Shown here: positions 1-10,727 of the stretch, one piece after another
How the letters are laid out: every line of letters starts with the position of its first letter
Numbering within the stretch: the first letter of the stretch is position 1
From: Eutypella sp. D-1
Taxonomy: Eukaryota > Ascomycota > Sordariomycetes > Xylariales > Diatrypaceae
Assembly (NCBI GenBank): GCA_023313575.1
Contig: JAJTTP010000006.1
Span: forward strand, 1,550,001-1,614,000
DNA length: 64,000 bases
Direction of reading: 5' to 3'
Notes under the pieces: model-generated
Database searches by the model: none
What the model saw: only the letters and a program-made list of their open reading frames with translations
What the model was told of the DNA's origin: nothing
Position numbers and translations under genes: made by a program

Positions 1-2517
1 CACTAAGGCTTATTAGACTTTCTAGACACGCGGGACTGGCCTCATGATTCACATGACTTGACTCTCGCTGCCATGCTGCCACTCCGCCATTTCGCTGTGG
101 GTCGTTGATGCTTTGATTTTTTTTTTTCGTTCTTCGTATCTCCTTCGAATTTATGGAAATGCACCTATCTATGTATTTACGAGTTGCATGTCTCATCATA
201 CGTATTGGCCTGTTGTTGTGAATTGCAACTTTCCAGTTTAGTCAATAATTTGATCGGATTTGTATATCGAGCATTGCCGGCACGTAGTATTTCGATTTTC
301 TTTTTCAAATGAAACTCGAAATGATACCTTGAATCCTGACACATACACCTACCTGCCTGTCTGTACATAGGGCCATGCCGTGCCATGCCATGCCATGCCG
401 GTGGGACCCGACCGGCCGGGAACGCTAAAAATAGGCCGGCCGCCGGTAAAGGCAAAACCACACGTTGATCAAGTGGATTAAAAAGGCCTTAAACCAGCCA
501 AACACGCGCGCCCTGGATTTGGGCAGTGGGCGATGGGCTGGTTGAATTTGCAGGAAAGAGTCAAGGAGTCTGGGCTAGGTGTCCCATATACATAGAGAGT
601 GTGTGTCTAGGGCAGGCCGGGGTCGCCGCGGTCGATTCGAGATCTCGCATGGCCTTTCATTAAAAAACTGGAGATTGGCACAAATCTACACGCACCGAAC
701 GTATAATAAAAGAGTGTATTATCCAAATCAGGCACGAGATCTGCCCAGAAAGAAGGTTATTACTTAACGAAATTGCTAGCTCAACCCCTTTAATGCTGTT
801 CATTCGTGGTTCGGTACATATTAGGTATGTAGTGTCGTTAAGGTAGTAGATCTAGAAAATCTACGGATGGTGAGATCGGGCGTCCAGTTTTTATTATCTG
901 GCCTGTTCAAGCCTGTCTGGCCCTGTACACTACTAACTGCCTGGTATTAAGTGGATCGATCGCACATTCAACGGAGATACGCATTCGTCTGCACGTACAT
1001 TTTGGTACTGTGCATGCAGAGGCATATATTGCATACGCACTTAGGTAGGTAGGTAGATAGGTTGGCAGGGCAGGTAAGCGCAGCAAGGCAAGATAGGTAG
1101 GAATCCGGCGTATCGTCGGACAGAGTCCTGTTGATCTCCGGCTGATCCGCCTATCTCCTCTCCCCGCCCTTTCGTTGCTTCCCATGTAGTAGATTAGATG
1201 TAACATGGGATAATCTGGAGAGCCGCTTTTTACCCCGTGGGCTGTAATGTGGAATAGGTTGGGGGAAAGGGGCCGATTTCAACCTGCGCCCCCAGCAGCA
1301 GGAGGGGGGGGGGGGGAGGGGAGGAGGCTTTTTGCAGGAAACCTGCAATGGTACATAAAAGTATGGGTAATGGTTGCAGAATCCCTCCCATAAAACGGGC
1401 CGGGGAAACATGTACCTGAGAGAGAAGAGCAAAGAAAGAAAGAAAGAAAAATAAAAACTTGCCTGTCATAACCAATCGAGGACCGCCGTTAACAAGAGCC
1501 GCACGCTTTTTCTACGCTTCGGGCCCGCAATTTCAAACCGTGAAATGGCCGAAGCTAATCTGGGTGTAAAGCCGGGGTGCTCCACAATGGCGCCGAATCC
1601 ACCGAACTCGTCTTATACTTGCCCAAGCGTCAGTAAGCTAAAACCACCTAAGCAGGAAACCAAAGTTGGCAAGTATTTTGTAACTAATTATGCCCTTATT
1701 TCGTAACTGACTAGTATCCATTCTGCCACCGTCCTTCCACCTACGCATTACATATCTACATACTACGTAGTAAGTTGTCAGGTTTATAGGCCCATTCGCC
1801 AAGTTTGGGTGGTCAGCCATCGTATGTAGGTATGCATGTATGTACATGCCGTATGGGCGGTGGCTCCCGGGGCTACCATGTACCCCTACTTCCAAGGTCT
1901 TTCCCCCCCCGGGCCTGGCCTTCTGGAATCACCACCAGCCAGACCGCTCCAGAGCCGAAACCTCTGCGCGTCACACGCTCACCTGAGGAGGTCTCCCCTA
2001 AGTACCTAAGGTATTTACGTATCTGTGTACCTGAATTTAGTGTCCTCCCCACCCTTTCTTTGCTGAGCTGGAAGGGTCCTGGGCCCTCTATCCTCCCCAA
2101 TAATTCGTATGAAAGAAAAAAAAAATGGCTCTCTCGCGGAGGAAACTAGTTGCCCTGGTCCGGAGTCCTCCCCTCGGGGCATGCCTGGTGGGTTGCGCTA
2201 GATCCGGGGAGGGAGACGCGGGTGCGGGCGTAGACCGAGGCTCGTCACGCTTCGTAGGAGAGAAATGAGCAGCAGAGATGATCGCTGGCTCGTTTCCCTC
2301 TTCCGGTCCTTGGGGGTGATAAATAGATCGTCGACTCCCTCCCCCTGGACTGTAAGTGTTTTCTTGCTCTCCTCCCCATATCATCCTACATGATCACCAC
2401 TGGACCACACCCATAGCAGGTTGTTACTCAAAACTGCAAATATAGTGACAAGGTCACACCCAAACCACCACCCTCATCACTGCACCCTTACATAAATCCT
2501 CTTTTCCTTTTCCCCAA
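1..2517. other. Gene-free 5' flank of the transporter gene
   Basis: No ORF here resembles a protein. The stretch holds a short CATGC-type repeat near 371-398, a TAGG run near 1041-1055, a run of 13 G at 1304-1316 and an AAAG repeat near 1432-1450. The last 120 bases before 2518 are C/T-rich with several CCACCC blocks, as is usual for fungal leaders, and probably contain the transcription start of the transporter. I cannot place a TATA box with confidence. Confidence 0.5.
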
Positions 2518-4191
2518 ATGTCGGAAAAGAAGCCCGATGTTGAGGCCTTGCCTGTGGGCACGTCCGACGTCGAGCGCGTCGAGGCGCCCGTCACTGTCAA
2601 GGCCTATCTGATGTGTGCCTTTGCTGCCTTCGGTGGTATCTTCTTCGGTTATGATAGTGGATACATAAATGGTGTTTTAGCAATGGAGTACTTCATCCAC
2701 ACTGTTGACGGTCCGGGTGCCGAGGCCCTCGAGTCTAGCAAGAAGTCTCTCAGTAAGTCATCACGCCTTCTGCCGCTCAGTCCCCGCTTCGGAGAACCGG
2801 TCACTGACCAACTTTCTACAGTCACATCCATCCTCTCCTGCGGTACCTTCTTCGGTGCGCTCATGGCCGGTGACATCGCCGATTGGGTTGGTCGGCGGAC
2901 GACCGTCATCATCGGCTGCCTGGTCTTTCTCGTCGGTGTCGTCCTGCAGACAGCGCACCACGATGGCCTGGGTCTCATCGTCTCTGGTCGTCTAGTCGCC
3001 GGCTTCGGTGTCGGTTTCGTGTCCGCCATTCTAATTCTGTACATGTCCGAGATTGCGCCCCGCAAGATCCGCGGTGCCATTGTGTCAGGCTACCAATTCT
3101 GCGTCACCGTCGGTCTGCTGCTCGCCTCCGCTGTCGACTACGGCACCCAGAGCCGTGACGATAGCGGCTCCTACCGCATTCCCATCGCCCTTCAGATGCT
3201 GTGGGCCATCATCCTCGCCGTCGGCCTCTTTGTGCTGCCCGAGTCGCCCCGGTACTTCGTGCGCAAGGGCCAACTCGACAAGGCGGCCACCGCCCTCTCA
3301 CGCGTGCGCGGCCAGCCCATCGAGTCCGACTTAATTCGCGAGGAGCTTGCCGAGATCGTCGCCAACCACGAGTACGAGCTCAGCGTGATCCCCAGCGGTG
3401 GCTACTTCAGCACCTGGATGAACTGCTTCAAGGGCTCGCTCTGGGACAGCGGCAGCAACTTGCGTCGCGTGATTCTCGGCACCTCGCTACAGATGATGCA
3501 GCAGTGGACGGGCGTCAACTTCGTCTTCTACTTCGGCACCACCTTCTTCAAGCAGCTCGGCACCATCGACAACCCGTTCATCATCTCGCTCATCACCACC
3601 CTCGTCAACGTCTTCTCGACCCCGATCTCCTTCTGGAGCATGGAGCGCGTCGGCCGCCGTCCCCTCCTCCTCTGGGGCGCCCTCGGCATGGTCATCTGCC
3701 AGTTTATCGTCGCCATCACCGGCACCATCGTCCCTGACGACCCGGCCGCCGTCAAGTCCATGATCGCCTTCATCTGCATCTACATCTTCTTCTTCGCATC
3801 GACGTGGGGCCCCGGCGCCTGGGTCGTCATCGGTGAGATCTACCCGCTGCCAATCCGTGCCCGCGGTGTCGCCCTCTCGACCGCCAGCAACTGGCTATGG
3901 AATTGCATTATCGCCGTCATAACTCCGTATATGGTCGACGAAGATAAGGGTAATCTTGGCGCTAAGGTTTTCTATGTCTGGGGTGGTCTGTGCACCTGCT
4001 GCTTCGTGTACGCCTACTTCCTCATCCCCGAGACCAAGGGCCTTACCCTCGAGCAGGTCGACCGCATGTTCGAGGAGACCACACCGCGCAAGTCCTCCCG
4101 CTGGGTGCCTCACTCCACCTTTGCCGACCAGATGGGTATGACCGAGAAGGCCGATGTCAAGAACGTCGAGCATGCCGATGAGAGCGTATAA
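2518..4191 (+). CDS. MFS sugar transporter, high-affinity glucose transporter (HGT-1/MstA type)
   Basis: Predicted plasma-membrane proton/sugar symporter of the major facilitator superfamily that imports glucose or related hexoses. Two exons, 2518-2752 and 2822-4191, give 534 residues, a usual length for the family. The start has a pyrimidine-rich leader ending CCCCAA before ATG. Family signatures are visible: AFGGIFFGYDSGYINGV in the first membrane segment, ADWVGRR after the second, LPESPRYFVRKG before the central loop, QQWTGVNFVFYFG in segment 7, and PETKGLTLEQVD at the C-terminal end. About 12 hydrophobic segments are present, with both tails cytosolic. The 69-base intron was chosen because splicing restores KKSLITSILSCGTFFGA, the expected family sequence; unspliced, the frame stays open through the intron. 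The sequence is closest in memory to Neurospora HGT-1. Exact substrate is inferred. Confidence 0.95.
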   Translation: MSEKKPDVEALPVGTSDVERVEAPVTVKAYLMCAFAAFGGIFFGYDSGYINGVLAMEYFIHTVDGPGAEALESSKKSLSKSSRLLPLSPRFGEPVTDQLSTVTSILSCGTFFGALMAGDIADWVGRRTTVIIGCLVFLVGVVLQTAHHDGLGLIVSGRLVAGFGVGFVSAILILYMSEIAPRKIRGAIVSGYQFCVTVGLLLASAVDYGTQSRDDSGSYRIPIALQMLWAIILAVGLFVLPESPRYFVRKGQLDKAATALSRVRGQPIESDLIREELAEIVANHEYELSVIPSGGYFSTWMNCFKGSLWDSGSNLRRVILGTSLQMMQQWTGVNFVFYFGTTFFKQLGTIDNPFIISLITTLVNVFSTPISFWSMERVGRRPLLLWGALGMVICQFIVAITGTIVPDDPAAVKSMIAFICIYIFFFASTWGPGAWVVIGEIYPLPIRARGVALSTASNWLWNCIIAVITPYMVDEDKGNLGAKVFYVWGGLCTCCFVYAYFLIPETKGLTLEQVDRMFEETTPRKSSRWVPHSTFADQMGMTEKADVKNVEHADESV

Positions 4192-4659
4192 TACCACTAA
4201 TGTCACCACCACCATCAGCATCATTCTTGTTAAGACACATGATATTAAATGAGGGATCTCTTATTCCTCATCGGTGTACGAGTACGGGCAGAGAGAGATA
4301 CCCATCCACGTAACGAGTGGGTTTAATAGTGTACCAATTGTATATAGTGTCATGATTGACGAGAGACAGCATTCTGATTAATGCCAAAGAACTTGAAACG
4401 AACTTACAACATGTTGTATGCCTTGTTGCGTGATTGCCTAAGATTTGTATCTCATTCGGTCGGCAAGATGATGTCGTATAACATAAGTGGGAGAAGTGAG
4501 TGGCTGTGACGCTTACTGGTATTCGTATAGATCCCGCTTCTGATTATACTTGAGAGTAGCTTGCACTCGGTGCCACGACACTGAAGGCTATGAGGATAGA
4601 AACAACGAATTCTCTGGTGTTATGTGAACCTCAAGATGGGGAGAAAGGGAGGGAGGAAA

Positions 4660-4818
4660 GGATGGGAGAAGGATGGGAGAAGGATGGGAGAAGGATGGGA
4701 GAAGGATGGGAGAAGGATGGGAGAAAAATTATTAGAGAAGGATGTGAGAGGATGGGAGGAAAGGGTGGGAGGAAAGGATGGGATGGGAGAAAAGGATGGG
4801 ATGGGAGAAAAGGATGGA
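4660..4818. repeat. 11-base minisatellite GGATGGGAGAA and decayed continuation
   Basis: Six perfect copies of GGATGGGAGAA run from 4660 to 4725. After a short break (GAAAAATTATTAGA) related GGATGGGA units continue to about 4818. The strand is strongly purine-biased. It encodes a low-complexity ORF on either strand, which I treat as a by-product. Confidence 0.9.
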
Positions 4819-4910
4819 AGAGATTAGGACTATGGTGGAAACTAAGATACCTGGGCTCAATAGGATTTATCCCCAATACGTAGATCCCATAGACTAGGAA
4901 AGAGCGACCT

Positions 4911-5553
4911 CATTGAATTGGACAGAGCGTATCCTGTAGAATGTGACAACAACGGAATACAATGGATTGAATCCGTATTGTGGTCATCCCCTTCTGATAG
5001 CGCTAGTGACTACCGTCACACTCGGGCAAACACTTTTAACGCTCGCTAACCCAATGTTTCGGGCCCCATTGGCATGTTGTTTTCTATCAATGGGAGCCGT
5101 TGATAAAGGTTTTCAGCCAGAGCCGCTGCGCTGGAAGCTGTACCTATCCCATGGAATGTGGTAACAATGGGATACAATAGATTGAATCCCCATGGTGGTT
5201 ATCTCATTCTGATGACGCTAGTGACTATCGTCACATTCGGGCAAACATTCTTAAGGCTCGCTAATCCAATGTTTGTTTCGGGCCACGTTGGCATGTTGTT
5301 TTCTATCAATGGGAGCCATTGATAAAATTTTCAGCGAGAGTGCCCGCTGCACTTAAAGCTGTACCTATCCCATTGAATAGAAAAGAGGGTATCCGATAGA
5401 ATGTGACAATAAGATCCAATGCCCATTCTGACGGCGCTAGTGACTATCGTCACACTTGGGCAAACATTCTTAAGGTTTGTTAATCCAATGTTTGTTTCGG
5501 ACCCTATTGGCATGTCGTTTCCTAATAATGGGGGCCATTGACAGAATTTTCCG
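4911..5553. repeat. Diverged tandem triplication, unit about 180-240 bases
   Basis: Three direct copies: about 4911-5151, 5152-5371 and 5372-5553. Each carries CGCTAGTGACTAyCGTCACA followed by GGGCAAACA, then CCAATGTTTC, GGCATG and a TCAATGG/CATTGA segment. The first two copies end with AGCTGTACCTATCCC. Each copy holds a GTGAC-N4-GTCAC palindrome (5006-5019, 5221-5234, 5440-5453), and the first two hold ATCAATG-GGAGC-C[A/G]TTGAT (5086-5104, 5305-5323). The third copy is degraded at the second palindrome (5524-5541). No coding frame is shared by the copies. Confidence 0.85.
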
Positions 5554-5733
5554 ATGATGCATGTTGACCAAGATGTGCCAGAAGGATGAGCTAAATCCTC
5601 ATGGCCTCCACCTTATGCCAGGCCCGAGAAGTAAGCTAAGAGGGTCACGTGTGTTACACTCCTCGTTATCCGACCCGGCAATCGATCCCTTTGATAGCCT
5701 ATACGCCCAAGGAGCAGGGGCATTCTGCTGCTA

Positions 5734-6558
5734 CTACCACCCGGGCCTCAGCCTCTCGGCGAAGAATTGCATGATGGGCAACATCTCCTCCCGGTTCTTC
5801 GGCATGCCATCGTCGCTCTTCTTCCACCGGACCTCCCGGACATCGGCGAATTCCTCCTTCACGGACTCGACGGCCTCCTCGTCGAGCAGCTCGCTCGCCA
5901 TACCGTGGCACAGCAGAGCTGGGGTGCGAGCCTTCTGCCGCGCTCTGACCGTCGGCACCATACTCCGTGGCAGGGGACCACCGATGGACACGACGCCCTT
6001 GAAGGCGACCTCTTCGACTGTGGCGGCGGACGGGTCGCCCTCCGTGACGTCGACGACCCTCTCGTTGCCGTGGTTTCCACCGCGTAGTCGCGAGGCCAGC
6101 CCCAGCGCTAGCGAGCCGCCCTGCCCGAAGCCGAAGAGCAGCACGTCCCGCGTGTCCCAGCCGCACCGGCCGATCAGGGTCTCCCGGACGAGCTTCCCGA
6201 GGACCAGGCGCTCGGCGTTGGAGAACCCGGGGTCCGGATCCAGATCGCCGGTGGAGGTAGATAATGTCAGGTCGTCACCCCAGTGGAAGTGGCGGGTCGG
6301 GCCCTCGGCGGCGGCGGAGTCCAGGAGGCCGACCAGGGTGGGGGGCAGGGGCGCGACTCCCCGGACGGATATGGCGAGCACGCCCGGCAGGTTCAGGTTC
6401 TTGGCGAAGGTGGCGAACGAGGCCTCCGAGTCCCCTAGGCCGTGGAATAGGAGTAGGATGGCCGTCGTGGTCTCCGGGACCTCGGGATAGACGAGGGTGG
6501 TCCGGAGGACGGACGACAAGTGGTCGAAGTCTTCGGGCTTGGGGATGCGAGTAGGCAT
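5734..6558 (-). CDS. Acyl-protein-thioesterase-like alpha/beta-hydrolase, catalytic triad apparently lost
   Basis: A 274-residue single-exon protein of the phospholipase/carboxylesterase (APT1-like) family. The fold markers are present: LLLFHGLGD (residues 35-43), the nucleophile-elbow strand LLFGFGQGG (140-148) and the LLCHG strand (215-219). In active members the elbow reads GFSQGG, and an Asp and a His follow. Here the nucleophile position is Gly145, the Asp position (HGxxD) is Ser222, and the position of the catalytic His aligns by hand with Met252 in DDGMPKNREEM. The protein is therefore probably not a hydrolase, or uses other residues; a scaffold or ligand-binding role is possible but unproven. 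The codons are GC-rich. It is divergent from SEC8, with 737 bases between the two start codons. No signal peptide is seen, so a cytosolic location is likely. Confidence 0.85.
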   Translation of the reverse strand: MPTRIPKPEDFDHLSSVLRTTLVYPEVPETTTAILLLFHGLGDSEASFATFAKNLNLPGVLAISVRGVAPLPPTLVGLLDSAAAEGPTRHFHWGDDLTLSTSTGDLDPDPGFSNAERLVLGKLVRETLIGRCGWDTRDVLLFGFGQGGSLALGLASRLRGGNHGNERVVDVTEGDPSAATVEEVAFKGVVSIGGPLPRSMVPTVRARQKARTPALLCHGMASELLDEEAVESVKEEFADVREVRWKKSDDGMPKNREEMLPIMQFFAERLRPGW

Positions 6559-7295
6559 GGTTCTCTGGTAGGGTTTGTGTAAGTCTGGAAAATGGGATAG
6601 TCTGTATTACAACATACTTAGGTATACTACTTATGTACCTAGGTATGTAAGGTGTGTCAAAGTCTTGCCTATTTGACGTCGCCTCCCTCCGTGCTACTGA
6701 GAAGATACACCTTAGCTATTATACCTACTTAGGTACTGACCTATGATAGAAGTGCGCCCCTAAAATGTCCAGATGACCCACTCTATGTACTAAGTATCTA
6801 TGCCCCGGTTACTGAACAATACCCTTGTAATTGCAACCCCCCACAGCCTTGGCAATGACAGCTTGGACCCTCCAGAACTAGGTACATCTTAAGCTACTTC
6901 CTAGTAGGTAGTCTGTATTATACTTAGGTATGTAGTTAATAGGTATCAACTTAACTGAGGCTGCCTATCACCTGCCAATAAGGCCTGAACTTCCACATTT
7001 CAACCTCCAAGACCAGATAATGATACCATTTCCACAGAACGCGAATAACTTCCCATGAGTCCTACGATAGAAGTCATTGATCATAAAAGGCGAAAGCATT
7101 AAATTGAACCTGGAATCCCGCTACGAATTACGTATATTGCAGCAGCATGCGACAGAGACAGAGGGAGAAGCAGAAACAGAGACGAATATAACCTGACGGT
7201 TGACCACTCTTGTTGCTTCCGTTACTCCCGTTGCTTGCGTAACTCCCGTCAACTATACCTGTTATCACCGTCACGAAATCGAATGTGTATGCGCC
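6559..7295. promoter_or_regulatory. Divergent promoter region between hydrolase-like gene and SEC8
   Basis: Sequence between two divergently oriented start codons. It contains several copies of the TTAGGTA / TACCTA motif, including CTTAGGTATAC near 6620, TACCTAGGTATG near 6639 and CTACTTAGGTACTG near 6725. No coding potential is seen. I cannot assign individual factor sites. Confidence 0.5.
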
Positions 7296-10200
7296 ATGTC
7301 CGGTAGTCACCGTTACGGTGCGGCCTATCGCAATGGGACCATCAACGGAAATGGGTACGGGTCATACGGCGGCAGCGGCAGCGGCGGCGGAAGCATCGGC
7401 GGCAGCATCGGCGGTAGCATCAGCGGCAGTGGCAGCGGCGGTGGTGGAAGTGGTGGTGGTAGTGGAAGACAGACCGAGGAGTACGATCCATATGGCGAAA
7501 ATTATCCCAGCGAACAACGTTATGGCACCCCTCCCCAGCAGTTAAACTCGAGTCGTCGACCACCCCCCGTTGAACCCCCTCGAGGTCGTACTTATGGCAC
7601 ATCTATTTCATCCACAACTTCATCAAGGCTTCAACAACGCGTCAACGAGACGAATGCCGAGCGCCAAATAGCCCAGGTTCTTGAGCACATCAAGACCGAA
7701 TGGCCCGCCATGGTCCAAAATGATTGCGTCCCCGTCTCGCTGGCCCTCCAGTTACTCGATAATAGTTCTGTGGGCCGGGCCCACGATTACAACAGATTCA
7801 AGGAGAGTCACCAATACTTGCAAACCTCCCTAAAGAACATCGTTCACGAACATCACCAGGGCTTCAACAGCTCCATCGGTACATTCCACAAGATACAGGG
7901 CAGCATACAGGCCTCACAGAAGCGCGTGCGCACCCTGAAGGAGTCACTAGCTGCATCAAGGACCAACCTGGCCTCGACGGACCCGGAGCTCAAGAAGCTG
8001 TATAAATCATCGCAAATGTACGATGACGTCTTGCAGACCCTAAATGAACTGGAGGATCTGAGGACAGTACCCGACCAGCTCGAGGCAAGGATATCGGAGA
8101 AAAGGTTTCTGAGCGCTGTCGACGTCTTGCAAAGCTCCCTGCGAAAGCTGCGGAAACCAGAGTTGGACAACATTGGGGCCCTCAGCGACCTAAGGAGTTA
8201 CCTTGCTAACCAGGAGACCGCCTTGATGGACATCCTGACCGAAGAGTTACACGAGCATCTTTACTTGAAGTCGCCATACTGCCAGGAGCGGTGGCAAAAC
8301 CTTGCCAAAAACCAGGGCTCGTATAACGAGAATTATGCCGACACTGCGGCTGTCACGCCCTTCCATTATGTGCTGGACACGCTCGACCTCGAGCAAGCGA
8401 TTGCCGAGGATCCATCTAAAAACCCCGAAGCTGACACCTTCTGGTACATCGGCTTACTTGTAGAGTCTTTGAATAAGCTCGGAAGGCTCGAGAGTGCTGT
8501 GGACACCTTGAAACAGCGGTTGCCGGTCGAGCTTTTCTCCATCGTCAACGAGACTATCAGCGAAGTTGACACAAGACACCCTAGCTCTCTACGTGGCGGC
8601 TCAACAAACTCGGAAGGTCTCCATATATACGGCAGCAGAGAGACCCGGCTGCGCGCAGATGTCATCTATGATCTCTTGTGGACGTTGTACGGTAAATTTG
8701 AAGCTATAGCAGAGGGCCACCGGGTCTTCCATGAAGCTATCAAAGCCCTTCTCCGGCGTGAAGGAGTTGGAGCCAATCCACCCCTCCTTGGAAGTTTCAA
8801 GGAGTTGTGGAACTTATATCAAAACGAGATTCGCTCCCTACTACACAATTACGTTACAACGGATGCGGATTTATACCAATTCAATTCGCCAAATCCCGGC
8901 GCAGCCCTAAACGGTGTCAAAGACGCTGAGAATCTTTTCAAATTCTCCGATGCTGACTCCAAGTCCCCTGAGATGGCTGCTGAATTTGAGGCCTTGGATG
9001 GTATTATACGAACCGCGGTCCCTGGCCTTACGTCTAATTCGCGCAAGGCCCAGGGGTCAGAAAAGAAACATCTAACTGGACGGGACTCAAGGAGAAGCGC
9101 CGATCCAAGTGCTCTCGAAAGCCGGAACTCTTCGGGCTCCTACAAGGCACTCGTGGAGCCGAGCGTGTTTAACATGAGCTTGCTCCTACCGCCTACATTG
9201 GTGTTCTTACAGCGCTTAAAAACGATCGTGCCTCCCGGCTCAGACCTGGCCGCGAGCACTTTGACGTCGTTCCTGGATAATTTCCTGGTCAACGTCTTCC
9301 AACCGCAACTTGACGAGACTCTAGGTAAACTGAGCGACTCTGTTTTCGGCGAAGTGGATTCCTTCCAGCAAGATACGGACTGGGTCTCGGTGGCGCGCAG
9401 GCCCGTTTTCAAGGGGACAACAGCTTTTTTCACTGTTATCACCGCATTCTGCCGCATGCTCGGGACGATTCCCCATGACCAGGCATTAAGCTCGCTCATA
9501 ATTACACAAATGATGAGGTATTACGACAAATGCTTCTCGTGGTACAAGTCTCTGGTCGCCAAATCGCAAGAAGCCGCGACTGATACACCAGCGCTGCGCT
9601 ATTCTGCGGAGTTGGCGACCACCGAGGGTGAAATCCAGGAGACGATCAAGAAGCTATGGACGTCGGAGAAGCTAGAGCCGGAGCTGCTCGATAAAGAGGT
9701 CGCGTTGTTAATTCTGCAGGCAAACGAACGGACACTTGAAGCAAACGATATAATTCAGGACCGCGATGTCATCTCTTCACTCTGCTTACTCTACACCAGC
9801 ATGAAATGGATAGCTGTGAAGATCGCTAGCCTACGCCACATCACGCGGCAGGATACAGACTCGTCGAGACCCACGATGCCTAGAAATCAAGGGCGACGCT
9901 GGACCCTGCTCGACGACCCTAGCAAGGCCGCTGGCGACCAGCAAAGGCCCGTATACCTCCCTATGACACAGGAAACAGTAGTGTAAGTCCACTTCATCTA
10001 ATAGCGCAGTGCCACTTCGCATGTCCTAACCTCGACCTGCAGATCGTTCGACAGCATCGTTTCGGCCTACGAGGAGCTCGCAGGCACCGTCATGCTAACG
10101 CTACACATGGAGATCCGGTGCCGGATTATCCGGTCGCTGGAGGTGACGCTGTCGCCGAAGACGGCGCCGTACGTGCTGCATGACCAAGAGGTAAAAGAGC

Positions 10201-10727
10201 CGGACCCGGAAATCCTATCGCTCAACGCGGAGCTGATCGCGTACGACGAGACGGCGGCCCGGTTCCTACGGGACCGGGAGATCGCGTTCGTGCGCACGGG
10301 CCTGGGCCGGCTGACCAACGCGTACCTGGTGTCCAACGCGCTCGCGACGCAGCCCATGGACCGCCGCGGCTGCGAGCGCATGCTCCTCAACGTCCTGGTT
10401 CTCCAGCAAAACCTCAAGAACGTCGAGGAGGGCGTCGACCTCGCCCGCGCCGCAAATTACTACGCCCTCTTCCAAGAGGGACCGGACCGCATCGTCGACA
10501 AGGCCCGGGCCAACGCCGCCGCGATGGCGGCGGCGGCGGCGGCGGGCGATGATAGCGCCGGTGGGGTGCCGGAATCGCAGCGCTTCTCATACGACGAGCT
10601 CAAGGCCCTCCTCGAGCTCTGCTATAGCGAGCAGCTCGCCGATCCTGAGAGGGGCGTCGCGGCCGCCGCCAAGCGGAAGATGGGCGAGAAGGTGCTCGCG
10701 CTCAGCGAGCACATGTGGCAGAGCTAG
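7296..10727 (+). CDS. sec8: Exocyst complex subunit SEC8
   Basis: Subunit of the octameric exocyst that tethers secretory vesicles to the plasma membrane, in hyphae mainly at the growing tip. Exons 7296-9982 and 10043-10727 (60-base intron) give 1123 residues, close to filamentous-fungal Sec8. The ATG at 7296 was chosen because it is the first one in frame. Residues about 22-58 are an almost pure Gly/Ser tract encoded by GGC/AGC/GGT units. The conserved Sec8 N-terminal region begins near RLQQRVNETNAERQIAQVLEHIKTEWP and includes the coiled-coil segment FKESHQYLQTSLKNIV to LYKSSQMYDDVLQTL. Exon 2 carries the C-terminal helical bundle (LNAELIAYDETAARFL, MDRRGCERMLLNVLVLQQNL) and an eight-Ala run. 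Exon 2 is visibly more GC-rich than exon 1. Retention of the intron would stop translation at once (GTG TAA). Confidence 0.95.

Larger units (their letters stand above)
4192..5733. other. Convergent intergenic region rich in repeats
   Basis: Lies between the 3' ends of the transporter (+) and the hydrolase-like gene (-). It contains an 11-base minisatellite (4660-4725, decaying to about 4818) and a diverged tandem triplication (4911-5553), both listed separately. The ORFs in it simply follow the repeats and look non-coding. Confidence 0.6.

Noticed and set aside
4590..4883. ORF of about 97 codons rich in Gly, Lys, Trp and Met
   Set aside because: It is a read-through of the GGATGGGAGAA minisatellite; the opposite strand is equally open.
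7200..7295. Extension of SEC8 upstream of the ATG at 7296
   Set aside because: The frame is open but contains no ATG; the first in-frame ATG is 7296.
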